A stretch of 64,000 bases of DNA from Sediminibacterium goheungense (GTDB taxonomy: Bacteria; Bacteroidota; Bacteroidia; Chitinophagales; Chitinophagaceae): assembly GCF_004361915.1 (NCBI RefSeq), contig NZ_SNWP01000010.1, positions 558,001-622,000 of the forward strand, in the 5' to 3' direction. This document shows, in pieces, positions 1 through 9,017 of the stretch; within the stretch, counting starts at the first letter, position 1; each line of letters begins with the position of its first letter. The notes beneath the pieces were generated by a model. The model searched no databases. It saw nothing but the letters and a program-made list of their open reading frames with translations, and was not told the DNA's origin. The translations under genes and the position numbers were made by a program.

Positions 1-801
1 CAGAATGAACCTGACTGGACACCTACTTATGAATCGTGTGATTGGACAGCAGATGAAATGATTAATTTTCTGAATGCTCCCGGACAGATCACAGGTGCCA
101 AGGTTGCTGCACCGGAATCACTGAATTTTAACCAGAATATGACCAACGCCATTTTATCGAATGATGCTGCAGCACAAAAAATTGATATTGTTGCTGGACA
201 TATTTATGGAGGAGGTTTGGCGAAATTCCCACTGGCAGAACAAAAGCAGAAAGAAATCTGGATGACAGAATACCTGCTCAACCTGAATACCGGTAATACG
301 GGAGCTCCTAAATGGAGCACTTATTCAGAATCAGCTAAATGGAGTGAAAGTATCAAAATGCTGGTGTCTGTACATGATGCCATGATGAACAATTGGAATG
401 CATATATCTGGTGGTACCTGCAACGATACTATTCATTCCTGGGAGATGGTGAGGAAGGAACGACAAATGGTGCGGTGCTAAAAAGAGGTTTTGCCTTTTC
501 GCATTTTTCAAAATTTGTACGGCCTGGGTTTGCCAGGATCGGCACAGATGCCACGTTAAATTATTACCTGAAAATATCTGCTTATAAAAAAGATGCACAA
601 ATTGTATTGGTCATCATTAATCCAGAAGCATTCCCTATTAATAATGTAAAACTAAACGGTATTAGCCAGACTTTAGCTGCCAGCTATACCAGTTCAGAAA
701 CACTAACCATGTCGAAGAAAAGTTTATCTGTAGCAGCAGATAAATCAGTAACTTTTGATGCCCCTGCCAACAGTGTAACCACTATTGTATTGGGTAATTA
801 A
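1..801 (+). CDS. GH30-family xylanase-like glycoside hydrolase, 5' truncated by the window edge
   Basis: The frame is open from base 1, so this is the C-terminal 266 residues of a longer enzyme. It starts inside the catalytic barrel with QNEPD, whose Glu (codon 3) matches the acid/base Glu of clan GH-A. WMTEY carries a second Glu (codon 90, bases 268-270) at the place of the nucleophile. The last 80 or so residues are beta-rich and end in NSVTTIVLGN, like the side beta-sandwich of GH30 enzymes. Family knowledge suggests endo-xylanase or glucuronoxylanase activity, secreted or periplasmic. The N-terminus and signal peptide are outside the window. A polysaccharide deacetylase follows after 11 bases, so the two probably share a transcript and act on the same decorated polysaccharide. 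The substrate is inference. Confidence 0.82.
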   Translation, partial: QNEPDWTPTYESCDWTADEMINFLNAPGQITGAKVAAPESLNFNQNMTNAILSNDAAAQKIDIVAGHIYGGGLAKFPLAEQKQKEIWMTEYLLNLNTGNTGAPKWSTYSESAKWSESIKMLVSVHDAMMNNWNAYIWWYLQRYYSFLGDGEEGTTNGAVLKRGFAFSHFSKFVRPGFARIGTDATLNYYLKISAYKKDAQIVLVIINPEAFPINNVKLNGISQTLAASYTSSETLTMSKKSLSVAADKSVTFDAPANSVTTIVLGN

Positions 802-812
802 TATTATTCCCT

Positions 813-1592
813 ATGAAATATCTGCTTATTATTCTTGCCCTTAGTTCTTTTACCAACACATATGCACAGGTATGGAATGGCAAAAAATGCGCAGTTGTTA
901 TCACTTATGACGACGCCATAGACCAGCATCTTGACAATGCAGTTCCAATACTTGACTCACTCGGGTTAAAAGCAAGTTTTTATGTAACAGCTTTTTCGGG
1001 TTCGGTACAAAACAGATTGAATGAGTGGAAGAATTTAGATAAAAAAGGGCATGAGTTGGGCAATCACACATTATACCATCCATGCACGGGTGGTACAGGA
1101 CGTGAATGGGTAAAACCCGAGTATGATATGCGCAACTATACTGTACAGCGTATGATTGATGAAACGAGAATGACCAATTTATTTCTTCAGGCATTAGACG
1201 GTAAAACCAAACGAACCTTTGCTTTTACTTGTGGCGACATGAAAATCGGGGACTCCTCTTTTATCAATGCCATGAAAAAAGATTTTGTAGCTGCCAGGGC
1301 CGTACGGAATGAAATGCATCAAATAAATGAAATAGACCTGTATAATATAGATTGCTATATGGTAAATAACCATACAGGAGAGCAGATGATTGAATGGGTA
1401 AAAAAAGCCATAGCTACGAATTCCTTACTTGTTATTCTTTTCCATGGCGTAGGAGGTGGTAATGGATTAGATGTTTCGATCAGCGCACATCAGCAGCTAC
1501 TGACTTACCTGAAACAAAATGAAAAAGATATTATGATTGCACCTATGATTACTGTGGCAGAATATTTACAATCCAGACAAAAGATTAAATAA
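813..1592 (+). CDS. Secreted polysaccharide deacetylase (NodB/CE4-like)
   Basis: A 259-residue protein with signal peptide (MKYLLIILALSSFTNTYAQ). The NodB metal-site motifs are readable: TYDDA (Asp33, Asp34) and HTLYHP (His85, His89). Near the C-terminus LVILFHGVGG corresponds to the last CE4 motif with its His. Members remove N- or O-acetyl groups from chitin, peptidoglycan or xylan in a metal-dependent way. It lies 11 bases after the GH30 gene, so acetyl-xylan de-esterification beside a xylanase is the most economical reading, but other acetylated glycans are possible. A strong hairpin terminator follows. Confidence 0.85.
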   Translation: MKYLLIILALSSFTNTYAQVWNGKKCAVVITYDDAIDQHLDNAVPILDSLGLKASFYVTAFSGSVQNRLNEWKNLDKKGHELGNHTLYHPCTGGTGREWVKPEYDMRNYTVQRMIDETRMTNLFLQALDGKTKRTFAFTCGDMKIGDSSFINAMKKDFVAARAVRNEMHQINEIDLYNIDCYMVNNHTGEQMIEWVKKAIATNSLLVILFHGVGGGNGLDVSISAHQQLLTYLKQNEKDIMIAPMITVAEYLQSRQKIK

Positions 1593-1655
1593 AAGCTAAT
1601 CATTTTCTATCAAGAGACTGCGCGTAACTATACTAAATCATTGAGTCCGAATAAA

Positions 1656-1681
1656 AAAGGCCCGCCGAATGGCGGGCCTTT
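1656..1681. terminator. Bidirectional intrinsic terminator
   Basis: An 11-bp perfect stem (1656-1666 with 1671-1681, core aaggcccgcc / ggcgggcctt) closed by a GAAT loop. It is flanked by an A-run on the left, which is a T-run in the minus direction. It lies between the convergent deacetylase and beta-helix genes, so it can stop transcription from both sides. Confidence 0.85.
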
Positions 1682-1709
1682 AAGTAAGCAACCGTTATTG
1701 AAAGGGGGA

Positions 1710-4700
1710 TTAACGCATCTTCATTAACTGAACTATTTTTCTGTTACTACCCTGCTGTAACTCAGCGTAATACACACCTGGTCTGAAATCATGACCTATC
1801 TGAACCGTACTATTAGCATTGTTATTGGCTTTGGCTTCTACCATTCTTCCGGCAGCATCCAGAACCCTGATCTGAACAGGCAAGCTACTACGGCTTTGCA
1901 ATTTCAATATAAAATAGCTGGTAGATGGATTACCAATCACCTGTACTGTAAAGTCATCCTCTGTTGTTTTAGCATCGCTGGTTATGAACTGAGATGAAGT
2001 CCATGCATTGGAAACAAGAGCCGGTCCGTTACCACAGGTATAACTATTCCAGATAACATTAGAAATATTACTTTCCAGATCTTCTGTAATGAAAAATCCT
2101 GTCATGAATACACCAGATGTATTATTGATGGCCTTACCTTCCTGACTTAGTTTCATTAGTCCCTTGGGCAAGTATACATTTCCTGTGAACTGTATATTGG
2201 TACCATTTACACCGAAACGTTCATCATCCTTATTACCATCACCCATATAGAATGTTACTTTACGTTGGTCAGGATTGATTCTTGAGTTAGACAGAAGCTT
2301 TACCTTATTACTGATTCTCACTTCAGCATCTGAAGCAAATCGAACACTTGTATTGAGTGAGTTGGTACCTGCCAACACAATCAGTTCAGCAATATTAACA
2401 ACAGGGGCATTAAAAAGAACACGGGCTCCTGCACCAATCTCTATTTTCTTGAAATTATCACCTGTGAGCACCACATTCGCACCTTCCCGTATAGTAAGAT
2501 CAGCATAATTACCTGTTACTGTAGTAGTGATGTTTTTATTAACTGTATAATTACGAAGGTTTCTGGTAGATGCCGTATTATACTTCATAACCGGAAGTAC
2601 CACATTCGCTGTTCCATTGATAACAGATGGAAGGCTGATACCCGTTCCATTTCTGTATATTCTTGGTGCTTTTACAAAAGCTCCTGTTCCTGTTAATGCA
2701 CTATTTTGTTCAAAAATTGCTTTCCCGAAAATACGCATCACACCTACACTACCCGATGCCAGTTTATTACCTACACCGAGTTTAACATCATCATAAACGA
2801 GAATAGTGTAGTTGGCTGCTACAGATTGTTTGTTATAGGTAAATAATGAAGGGGCAGAACTACATCCATTAGCTGATGTAGTGGTCAATGCATAAATACC
2901 ATCTGCATTGGTTAATCCAAGTGTTAATGCCTGCTGAGTAGATACAACTGTTGTACCCTGCTTCCATACATAACTTGCACCTGGTGTTGTATTGGCTGTT
3001 ACTACCAACTGATTACAGAATGCATCCGGTGAGCTAACAGCATAACCGGTAGCAGGTTCGGGTGTTATGACCACATCAAATGAGCCTGTTTTCAGGTTAC
3101 CGTTCACATCCGTTACAGTATAGGTTACTGTGGAAGTTCCCACGTTAAAAATGCCACTTGCATCGATACCAGTTCCTGTTCTGCTGGTTGCGCCGCTTAC
3201 AGCATATGATACAGATTGAATTCCACAATTATCCGATACCATAATTTGTGGTACCTGATAGCTACCAGAGCTCGCAAAACAATGTGTTACACTACTTGTT
3301 ACTTCAATCGACGGAAGCTGATTATCAATCACGGTTACAGATTGAGAAACGGTATCTGTATTGCCATACTTATCAGTAACTGTCCAGGTAACTTTGGTAG
3401 TTCCTATGGGAAAAAAGTTTCCTGAAAAATCTTTTGTAATAGTACCAGTATTACCACATACGTTGTAAGCTTCAGGCATTTCTAAATTTACCGTAGCTCC
3501 ACAGGCATTGGCATCATTCACAACACTTTGATCAAAGAGTGGGTCTAAGAATACCGAAAGACCTGTAAAGCCATTAGCCATAGGTAAACTGTTGCCCAAT
3601 GCGGCATTAACAGCCGTAGCCTGAACCGTATCTCTATAAATAAAATAAGTACCATTATTACCTGGAATATTCCCGGCTATAAAACCTGTTGCTCCACCGG
3701 GAAATGCATTTGATTCCAGTATACCATAAATTGAGTTGGGATATGCATTGACTAAGGGGTCACCGTCAAAAAAGAAAATATGTGTGGCCCTTTCTCCCAG
3801 GTTTCTGTTATAAAAAGTGTTACAATAGATAGAAGTGGCATTTCCTCTGGTACGTAAACTTGAGCCGGTAGAAGTAATACCATCAAAAATATTTCCTGAG
3901 ATCGTTGCTCCGATCACATCAATAGTGATCTGTGTATTGCCCTGGTAACAAGCAGATGCACTATTATAACCACCGGTTATCCCTGTTATTCTGTTATTGG
4001 TAAAAGTTACATTTTTAGAATTGGTAACGGTATTGCTACCACCCAATACCACCAGTTGGCGAGGCACATTATTTCCGGCTGTAAACTGTGTACCGGAGCC
4101 ACACCCACCTGGCTCAGTTCCGGTAAATGTTTTCCCTGAAAAAGTATTTTCATTGATAATTATATTATCGATTGCGGTATTAAAATTAGACGCAATACCA
4201 TGTTCTCCATTCGCAACAATCTCATTGCCTTCAATACGGATATTGGTATGGCTTCCTAATAAATAAATAGCAGCAGTTTCAATACTACCATTACTATCAA
4301 AACCGGTAATAGTAAAACCCTTACCGGATGCACCAATGGTTACATTATTGATACCTGAGTTTAGTGCAATCGTATTCTGACCGATTACAGATGAGTTAAT
4401 ATGTGTTACGGATGCGCCTCCTGTTGACAACAGACTGATGCCTTGTTTATTGATCACATGGTTACCTGTATAAGTACCTGGTGAAACAATAATTTTACCA
4501 CCGGCTGCCACACGGGGAATGGCTTGTGTAATGGTTGCATATGGATCCCGAAATGATCCGTTCTTGGTAGCTCCACCATAAGAAGCATTTACAAATACAA
4601 GAGATAATACGGGCGAGCCGTATGAACTATGTTGGTTTTCGATGGTTGCATCATTATTTGCAGCACTAACCGCAGCAATATCAGTGTACTTATTAACGGT

Positions 4701-5402
4701 TGCGTTAAGAATAGCGATATCATAATAATTCGCTGCGGATCCGGCTCCCCAACTGTTACCGGAAAAATTCACGGCACAATCAGACATGATCACCCAACCG
4801 CGTGTACCATATACATGATTATTGGTAATCGTTCCGGTTACATTATTATTGATATACCCAGGCTGACGAAGATTATAGATGGTATTATCATGAATATTCA
4901 GTCCGGTAAGTCCTCCTGACACTTCCAGTGCACGGGAAACATTACCCCCTGTCATAGCATATTGTCCGCTGATGTTGCAACCTGCCAGTTCAAAATTATT
5001 GGCCTGCACACCAATCAGGTTTTGAAGGGGAGAATCGTCTGTTTTGGTGATAACGAGATTACTGATAGATACCTGAGGAGCCGTTACCAGAAAAAGATAA
5101 GTGCCACCACTGGTTTGGATAGTAACAGATCCGGCTGAGCCCTGGGGTTTTATGGTCAATGATTTATTAACCTGAAGCGTGGTGGTTTGCACATAGGTAC
5201 CTGCACCTATATTAATAATATCGCCGTTTGCAGCTGCCGCAATAGCTGCAGCTATGCTTGATTTAGCTGTTGCCGGACTTAATCCGTCGTTCAGGTTATC
5301 CCCACCCGATGCTGAAACGTAGTAATTCGTTTGGGCATTTGTAGTGGTAATAAGTAGCAGGAAAGCAAAAAAAGAAAAAAGAATGGGTAACTTTTTAGAC
5401 AT
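1710..5402 (-). CDS. Large secreted right-handed beta-helix protein with HYR-like domains and a T9SS sorting domain
   Basis: 1230 residues. Signal peptide MSKKLPILFSFFAFLLLITT is followed by YYVSASGGDNLNDGLSPATA, a start typical of DUF1565/pectate-lyase-like beta-helix proteins. About 600 residues of short Asn/Gly/Thr-rich repeats follow (NNTI, NNVT, NITNNH types), as expected for beta-helix rungs. Around residues 640-790 two HYR-like modules occur (TVTDKYGNTDTVSQSVTVID and a second TVTDVNGN). After more beta-rich sequence the last 80 residues (GNPSTSYFILKL ... VYYAELQQGSNRKIVQLMKM) match the type A C-terminal sorting domain of the type IX secretion system. Export through T9SS and anchoring or release at the surface is therefore likely. 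No catalytic residues can be assigned: it may be a polysaccharide lyase-like enzyme or an adhesin. Confidence 0.8.
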   Translation of the reverse strand: MSKKLPILFSFFAFLLLITTTNAQTNYYVSASGGDNLNDGLSPATAKSSIAAAIAAAANGDIINIGAGTYVQTTTLQVNKSLTIKPQGSAGSVTIQTSGGTYLFLVTAPQVSISNLVITKTDDSPLQNLIGVQANNFELAGCNISGQYAMTGGNVSRALEVSGGLTGLNIHDNTIYNLRQPGYINNNVTGTITNNHVYGTRGWVIMSDCAVNFSGNSWGAGSAANYYDIAILNATVNKYTDIAAVSAANNDATIENQHSSYGSPVLSLVFVNASYGGATKNGSFRDPYATITQAIPRVAAGGKIIVSPGTYTGNHVINKQGISLLSTGGASVTHINSSVIGQNTIALNSGINNVTIGASGKGFTITGFDSNGSIETAAIYLLGSHTNIRIEGNEIVANGEHGIASNFNTAIDNIIINENTFSGKTFTGTEPGGCGSGTQFTAGNNVPRQLVVLGGSNTVTNSKNVTFTNNRITGITGGYNSASACYQGNTQITIDVIGATISGNIFDGITSTGSSLRTRGNATSIYCNTFYNRNLGERATHIFFFDGDPLVNAYPNSIYGILESNAFPGGATGFIAGNIPGNNGTYFIYRDTVQATAVNAALGNSLPMANGFTGLSVFLDPLFDQSVVNDANACGATVNLEMPEAYNVCGNTGTITKDFSGNFFPIGTTKVTWTVTDKYGNTDTVSQSVTVIDNQLPSIEVTSSVTHCFASSGSYQVPQIMVSDNCGIQSVSYAVSGATSRTGTGIDASGIFNVGTSTVTYTVTDVNGNLKTGSFDVVITPEPATGYAVSSPDAFCNQLVVTANTTPGASYVWKQGTTVVSTQQALTLGLTNADGIYALTTTSANGCSSAPSLFTYNKQSVAANYTILVYDDVKLGVGNKLASGSVGVMRIFGKAIFEQNSALTGTGAFVKAPRIYRNGTGISLPSVINGTANVVLPVMKYNTASTRNLRNYTVNKNITTTVTGNYADLTIREGANVVLTGDNFKKIEIGAGARVLFNAPVVNIAELIVLAGTNSLNTSVRFASDAEVRISNKVKLLSNSRINPDQRKVTFYMGDGNKDDERFGVNGTNIQFTGNVYLPKGLMKLSQEGKAINNTSGVFMTGFFITEDLESNISNVIWNSYTCGNGPALVSNAWTSSQFITSDAKTTEDDFTVQVIGNPSTSYFILKLQSRSSLPVQIRVLDAAGRMVEAKANNNANSTVQIGHDFRPGVYYAELQQGSNRKIVQLMKMR

Positions 5403-6041
5403 AGGATTTCATTTAGGGTTAATAAGATTTACAAAACCTTAATAATCAATTGCATATTAACTGTTAATTCAATGTGGAAAAAACGGTATTTTACAAAAAA
5501 ATGAGCGGTGTTTTCAACGGTATAATTAGCGGTTTACTGAACCATCAGGCCTTTGATTTTATACATTTGTAGAGTCTTTACTTATATTTATTTCTACAAA
5601 AAAGAATACGACTCATTTCTATTTTAGAAAAAAATAACACTTAATATTATCATAATTAATATTTTATATATTAGTTAAAATAATATTCACATCCTTTTTT
5701 GTTTGCATTAATCTTTTATTAACATTTACACCTATTAATGCAGCACTTTTACCCGCTTGTGGTCTTATTTAAGGTGCTGACACTTCGAGCTAGCCTTTAG
5801 AAAAACGATTTGAGGAATGTTGATGGTTTCAAAGAGCAGGGCATCATAGTAATGAGTTATGGTGCTTCTATTTCAGTAAAACTTATGTACAGATAACAAA
5901 GAGGTGCCATTCCTATGACCGGGAATCATTGAATTAAAAATGTGAAATAACAGACTATTTATAGAAGAATTTTTCATCACCCTATAGAATGTAGCCCACT
6001 ACATTTTATGAATCAAGCCTAAACTTTAAAAATTGGAACAA
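5403..6041. other. Long AT-rich intergenic region upstream of susC
   Basis: 639 bases between the divergently transcribed beta-helix gene and susC. The middle (about 5570-5750) is very AT-rich. One exact TAnnTTTG (-7-type) element, tacatttg, lies at 5562-5569 on the plus strand, but no TTG/TTTG stands at the proper distance upstream. Only ORFs of about 10-14 codons occur in the second half. I see no RNA gene, repeat or mobile-element trace; it presumably holds the promoters of both flanking genes and a long susC leader. Confidence 0.5.
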
Positions 6042-9005
6042 ATGAGAAAACTTGTATCACTACTGACGGTGCTAATGCTTTTCACGGCATCAGCATTCGC
6101 TCAAAACAAAACTGTTACCGGTAAGGTAACAGAATCGAATGGTACACCTATTTCTGGTGCTACCATTAGCGCCAATGGCAAACCGGTTGGCGCCACTACT
6201 ACAAGTGGTGACTTTTCCGTTACGCTGCCAACGGCTACCACCTCCATTACAATCAGTTCTCTCGGTTTTAACGACCGTACAGTAACATTGACAGGAAGTG
6301 CATTATCCATTACCTTAACCAGTGCCGATGCAGGCAGCGTATCAGAAGTTGTTGTAACTGGTTATACCAGTATTCAGCGTAAGAAATTCTCCGGCGCTAT
6401 TGCAAACGTTTCTGCACAGGAAGTGAAGAAACAGCCCTTCGGTTCATTCGACCAGGCCCTCCAGGGTCAGGCTGCGGGTGTTTCCGTAGTTGCAAACAGT
6501 GGTCAGCCCGGTGCTAATGCGATTGTTCGTATCCGTGGTAATGGTTCAATCAGCGGCGGTAACGTACCATTGTACATTATGGATGGTATTGAAATTTCTG
6601 CTGCAGATTTTTCCAGCCTTAACCAGGGCGATTTTGAGCGTGTGGAACTGCTGAAAGATGCGGTTGCTACTGCCATGTATGGTTCACGTGGTGCAAATGG
6701 TGTAATTGTTATTTCAACACGTCGCGGTCGTGCAGGAACACTGCAACTGAATTATGATGCTCAGGTGGGATGGAGCACATTACCGCAGGATCGTCTGGTA
6801 ATGATGAACAGTGACCAGAAAATTACTTATGAATTACAGCGTGGTAACCCTTATGGCTGGACAACTGCTGAAGCTGATAGCTTGCGTAAAGTAAACTTCA
6901 GCTGGAAAGATGCACTGTTTCAGACAGGTATGACACATCAGCACATGATCAGTGCAAGTGGTGGTAGTGCTACCAGCAAATTCTTTGCGTCATTATCATA
7001 TATGGATCAGGAAGGTATCGTAAAAACAACAGGTTTAAAACGTTACACTGCCCGCATCAATGTAGACAATACCATTAAAAACTGGCGCTTTGGTGTAAAC
7101 CTGCAGGCTGGCTTCTCTAAACTGAAACAAACAGCAGAAGGCAACACTACGATCAGCTCTCCTTTAAATGCTATCCGTTGGTCTAACCCTTATGAAAGAG
7201 ACAGAGACCCAAGAACAGGAGATTTCCAACAATTCGGCGGCCCAGGTTACCTGACTTCTGGTCAGCCTAACGGAGCTATGGAACTGTTTCTTGATTACAA
7301 TAATTCTATTCAATTAAAAACAGTAGCAACGAGCTACCTGGAATTTCATTTCCCTTTCCTGAAAGGTTTATCTGCCAGAACCAACTGGGGTATTGATTAT
7401 ACCAATAATGAAACAACCAACTTCAACGACCCACGTACTGCGGGTGCACAGGCCCGTAACGGTTCACTTAACAGAAACAGTTCATGGAACTTCCGTTATA
7501 CCGGAACAACTTCTCTTAACTACAAGCAGAATTTTGGTAAGCATGAAGTAGAAGGTGGACTGTTTACTGAGGTTGTTAAAAACGATTCAAGAAACTTTGG
7601 TTTTACCGGTTATGGTTTCACCAATGGTTTTAATAACGAAGCAGGTTTAACCGCAGGTAGTACTGCAAATGCCAACTACATTCCAGCTATTGGTGGCGGT
7701 GGTTCAAGAAATGGTATCTACTCTTACTTCGGTATTTTCAACTATGGTTATGATAGCAAATATTATGTAACCTTAGTAGGTCGTCGTGATGGTTCTTCAC
7801 GTTTTGGTGTGAACAACCGTTTTGCCAATTTCGGTTCTGTAGGTTTCACCTGGTCTGTATCTTCAGAAAAATTCATGGAGAACAGCAAGCTGTTTGATAA
7901 CCTGAGTTTGCGTGCCAGTATCGGTACTACCGGTAACAACATTACCCAGGCTGGTGACTTCCCTATTCCTATTTTCGGACGTTCTACCTATGCGGGTGTG
8001 AGTGGCTGGTCTCCTGGGTCTCCCGGTAACTTAGACTATCGTTGGGAAACCAACCGTACCATTAACTTTGGTTTAGACTTCTCAATCCTGAAAAGAAGAC
8101 TGAGCGGTAGCATTGAACTGTACGACAGAAAAACACTGGACCTGTTCTATGCCCTGCCAATCGATCCGTCAATCAGTGGTTTTAGCAGCATCCCAAGTAA
8201 CTTTGGAAGCTTACGTAACCGTGGTGTGGAATTATCGCTCCGTGGTGATGTAATCAAAGCAAAAGACTTTTCTTTCAGCATTGCTGCAAACATTACCTAC
8301 AACCAGAACAGAATTATTGATCTGCCAACAGATTCAGTAGTTTCTGGTCTCACCATTCTGAAAGAAGGAAAAGCGTTGAATACTTTATACCTGGTACCAT
8401 ACGCTGGTGTAAACCCTGCGAATGGTAATGCTCAATATCAGAAAAAAGATAAGAGTACAACCATGGTTTACTCTCCAAATGATAAAGTGTACCAGGGTAC
8501 ATCTGATGCCCCATGGTTCGGCGGTATTACCACTTCACTGGCTTACAAAGGTTTTGACCTGAGTGCGCAGCTGAACTTCTTCCTGAACAGGGTTCAGTAT
8601 AACAACGATAAAAACAACGTAGTTAACCCAACTTATTTCTATGACAACATGTGGGTAGAACTGTTGAAAGAATGGAAAAACCCTGGTGATATTACCAATA
8701 TTCCAAGACCAACATCTGGTGCTACTGCATTAGGCCCAGCCAACCCTTATCAGACACAAACGACCTTCTTCCTGGAAGATGGAAGTTTCTGGAGATTACG
8801 TAACGTAACTCTGGGTTATACTGTACCTGCCAAGTTATTGTCAAAAGCGGGTCTTCGTTCAGCACGTATTTTTGTACAGGGACAAAACTGGTGGACTGGT
8901 ACCAAGTTCCAGGGCTTCGATCCTGAAGCAACTGGAACCTCATTGGTGGGTGCTCAGTACCCAGCACTGGTACAAACAACCATCGGTTTAAATATTGGAT
9001 TCTAA
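6042..9005 (+). CDS. SusC/RagA-family TonB-dependent outer-membrane transporter
   Basis: 987 residues from the ATG at 6042. An in-frame TTG at 6033 would only add three residues before the signal peptide MRKLVSLLTVLMLFTASAFA. Residues about 23-95 form the carboxypeptidase-regulatory-like domain (TVTGKVTESNGTPISGATIS). Next come a TonB-box-like SEVVVTGYTS, the plug (GQAAGVSVVANSGQPGANA; NVPLYIMDGIEI, the SusC plug signature) and the 22-strand barrel ending in TTIGLNIGF. It imports oligosaccharides or other ligands in complex with the SusD-like lipoprotein encoded 12 bases downstream. There is no FecR-type anti-sigma gene next to it and no linked glycosidase in the same operon, so the substrate cannot be inferred beyond the nearby GH30/deacetylase genes. 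Confidence 0.95.
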   Translation: MRKLVSLLTVLMLFTASAFAQNKTVTGKVTESNGTPISGATISANGKPVGATTTSGDFSVTLPTATTSITISSLGFNDRTVTLTGSALSITLTSADAGSVSEVVVTGYTSIQRKKFSGAIANVSAQEVKKQPFGSFDQALQGQAAGVSVVANSGQPGANAIVRIRGNGSISGGNVPLYIMDGIEISAADFSSLNQGDFERVELLKDAVATAMYGSRGANGVIVISTRRGRAGTLQLNYDAQVGWSTLPQDRLVMMNSDQKITYELQRGNPYGWTTAEADSLRKVNFSWKDALFQTGMTHQHMISASGGSATSKFFASLSYMDQEGIVKTTGLKRYTARINVDNTIKNWRFGVNLQAGFSKLKQTAEGNTTISSPLNAIRWSNPYERDRDPRTGDFQQFGGPGYLTSGQPNGAMELFLDYNNSIQLKTVATSYLEFHFPFLKGLSARTNWGIDYTNNETTNFNDPRTAGAQARNGSLNRNSSWNFRYTGTTSLNYKQNFGKHEVEGGLFTEVVKNDSRNFGFTGYGFTNGFNNEAGLTAGSTANANYIPAIGGGGSRNGIYSYFGIFNYGYDSKYYVTLVGRRDGSSRFGVNNRFANFGSVGFTWSVSSEKFMENSKLFDNLSLRASIGTTGNNITQAGDFPIPIFGRSTYAGVSGWSPGSPGNLDYRWETNRTINFGLDFSILKRRLSGSIELYDRKTLDLFYALPIDPSISGFSSIPSNFGSLRNRGVELSLRGDVIKAKDFSFSIAANITYNQNRIIDLPTDSVVSGLTILKEGKALNTLYLVPYAGVNPANGNAQYQKKDKSTTMVYSPNDKVYQGTSDAPWFGGITTSLAYKGFDLSAQLNFFLNRVQYNNDKNNVVNPTYFYDNMWVELLKEWKNPGDITNIPRPTSGATALGPANPYQTQTTFFLEDGSFWRLRNVTLGYTVPAKLLSKAGLRSARIFVQGQNWWTGTKFQGFDPEATGTSLVGAQYPALVQTTIGLNIGF

Positions 9006-9017
9006 TCACCAATCAAA

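Noticed and set aside
5741..6030. Very short ORFs (10-14 codons) before susC
   Set aside because: No conserved motif, no run of regulatory codons and no hairpin behind them, unlike the his leader.
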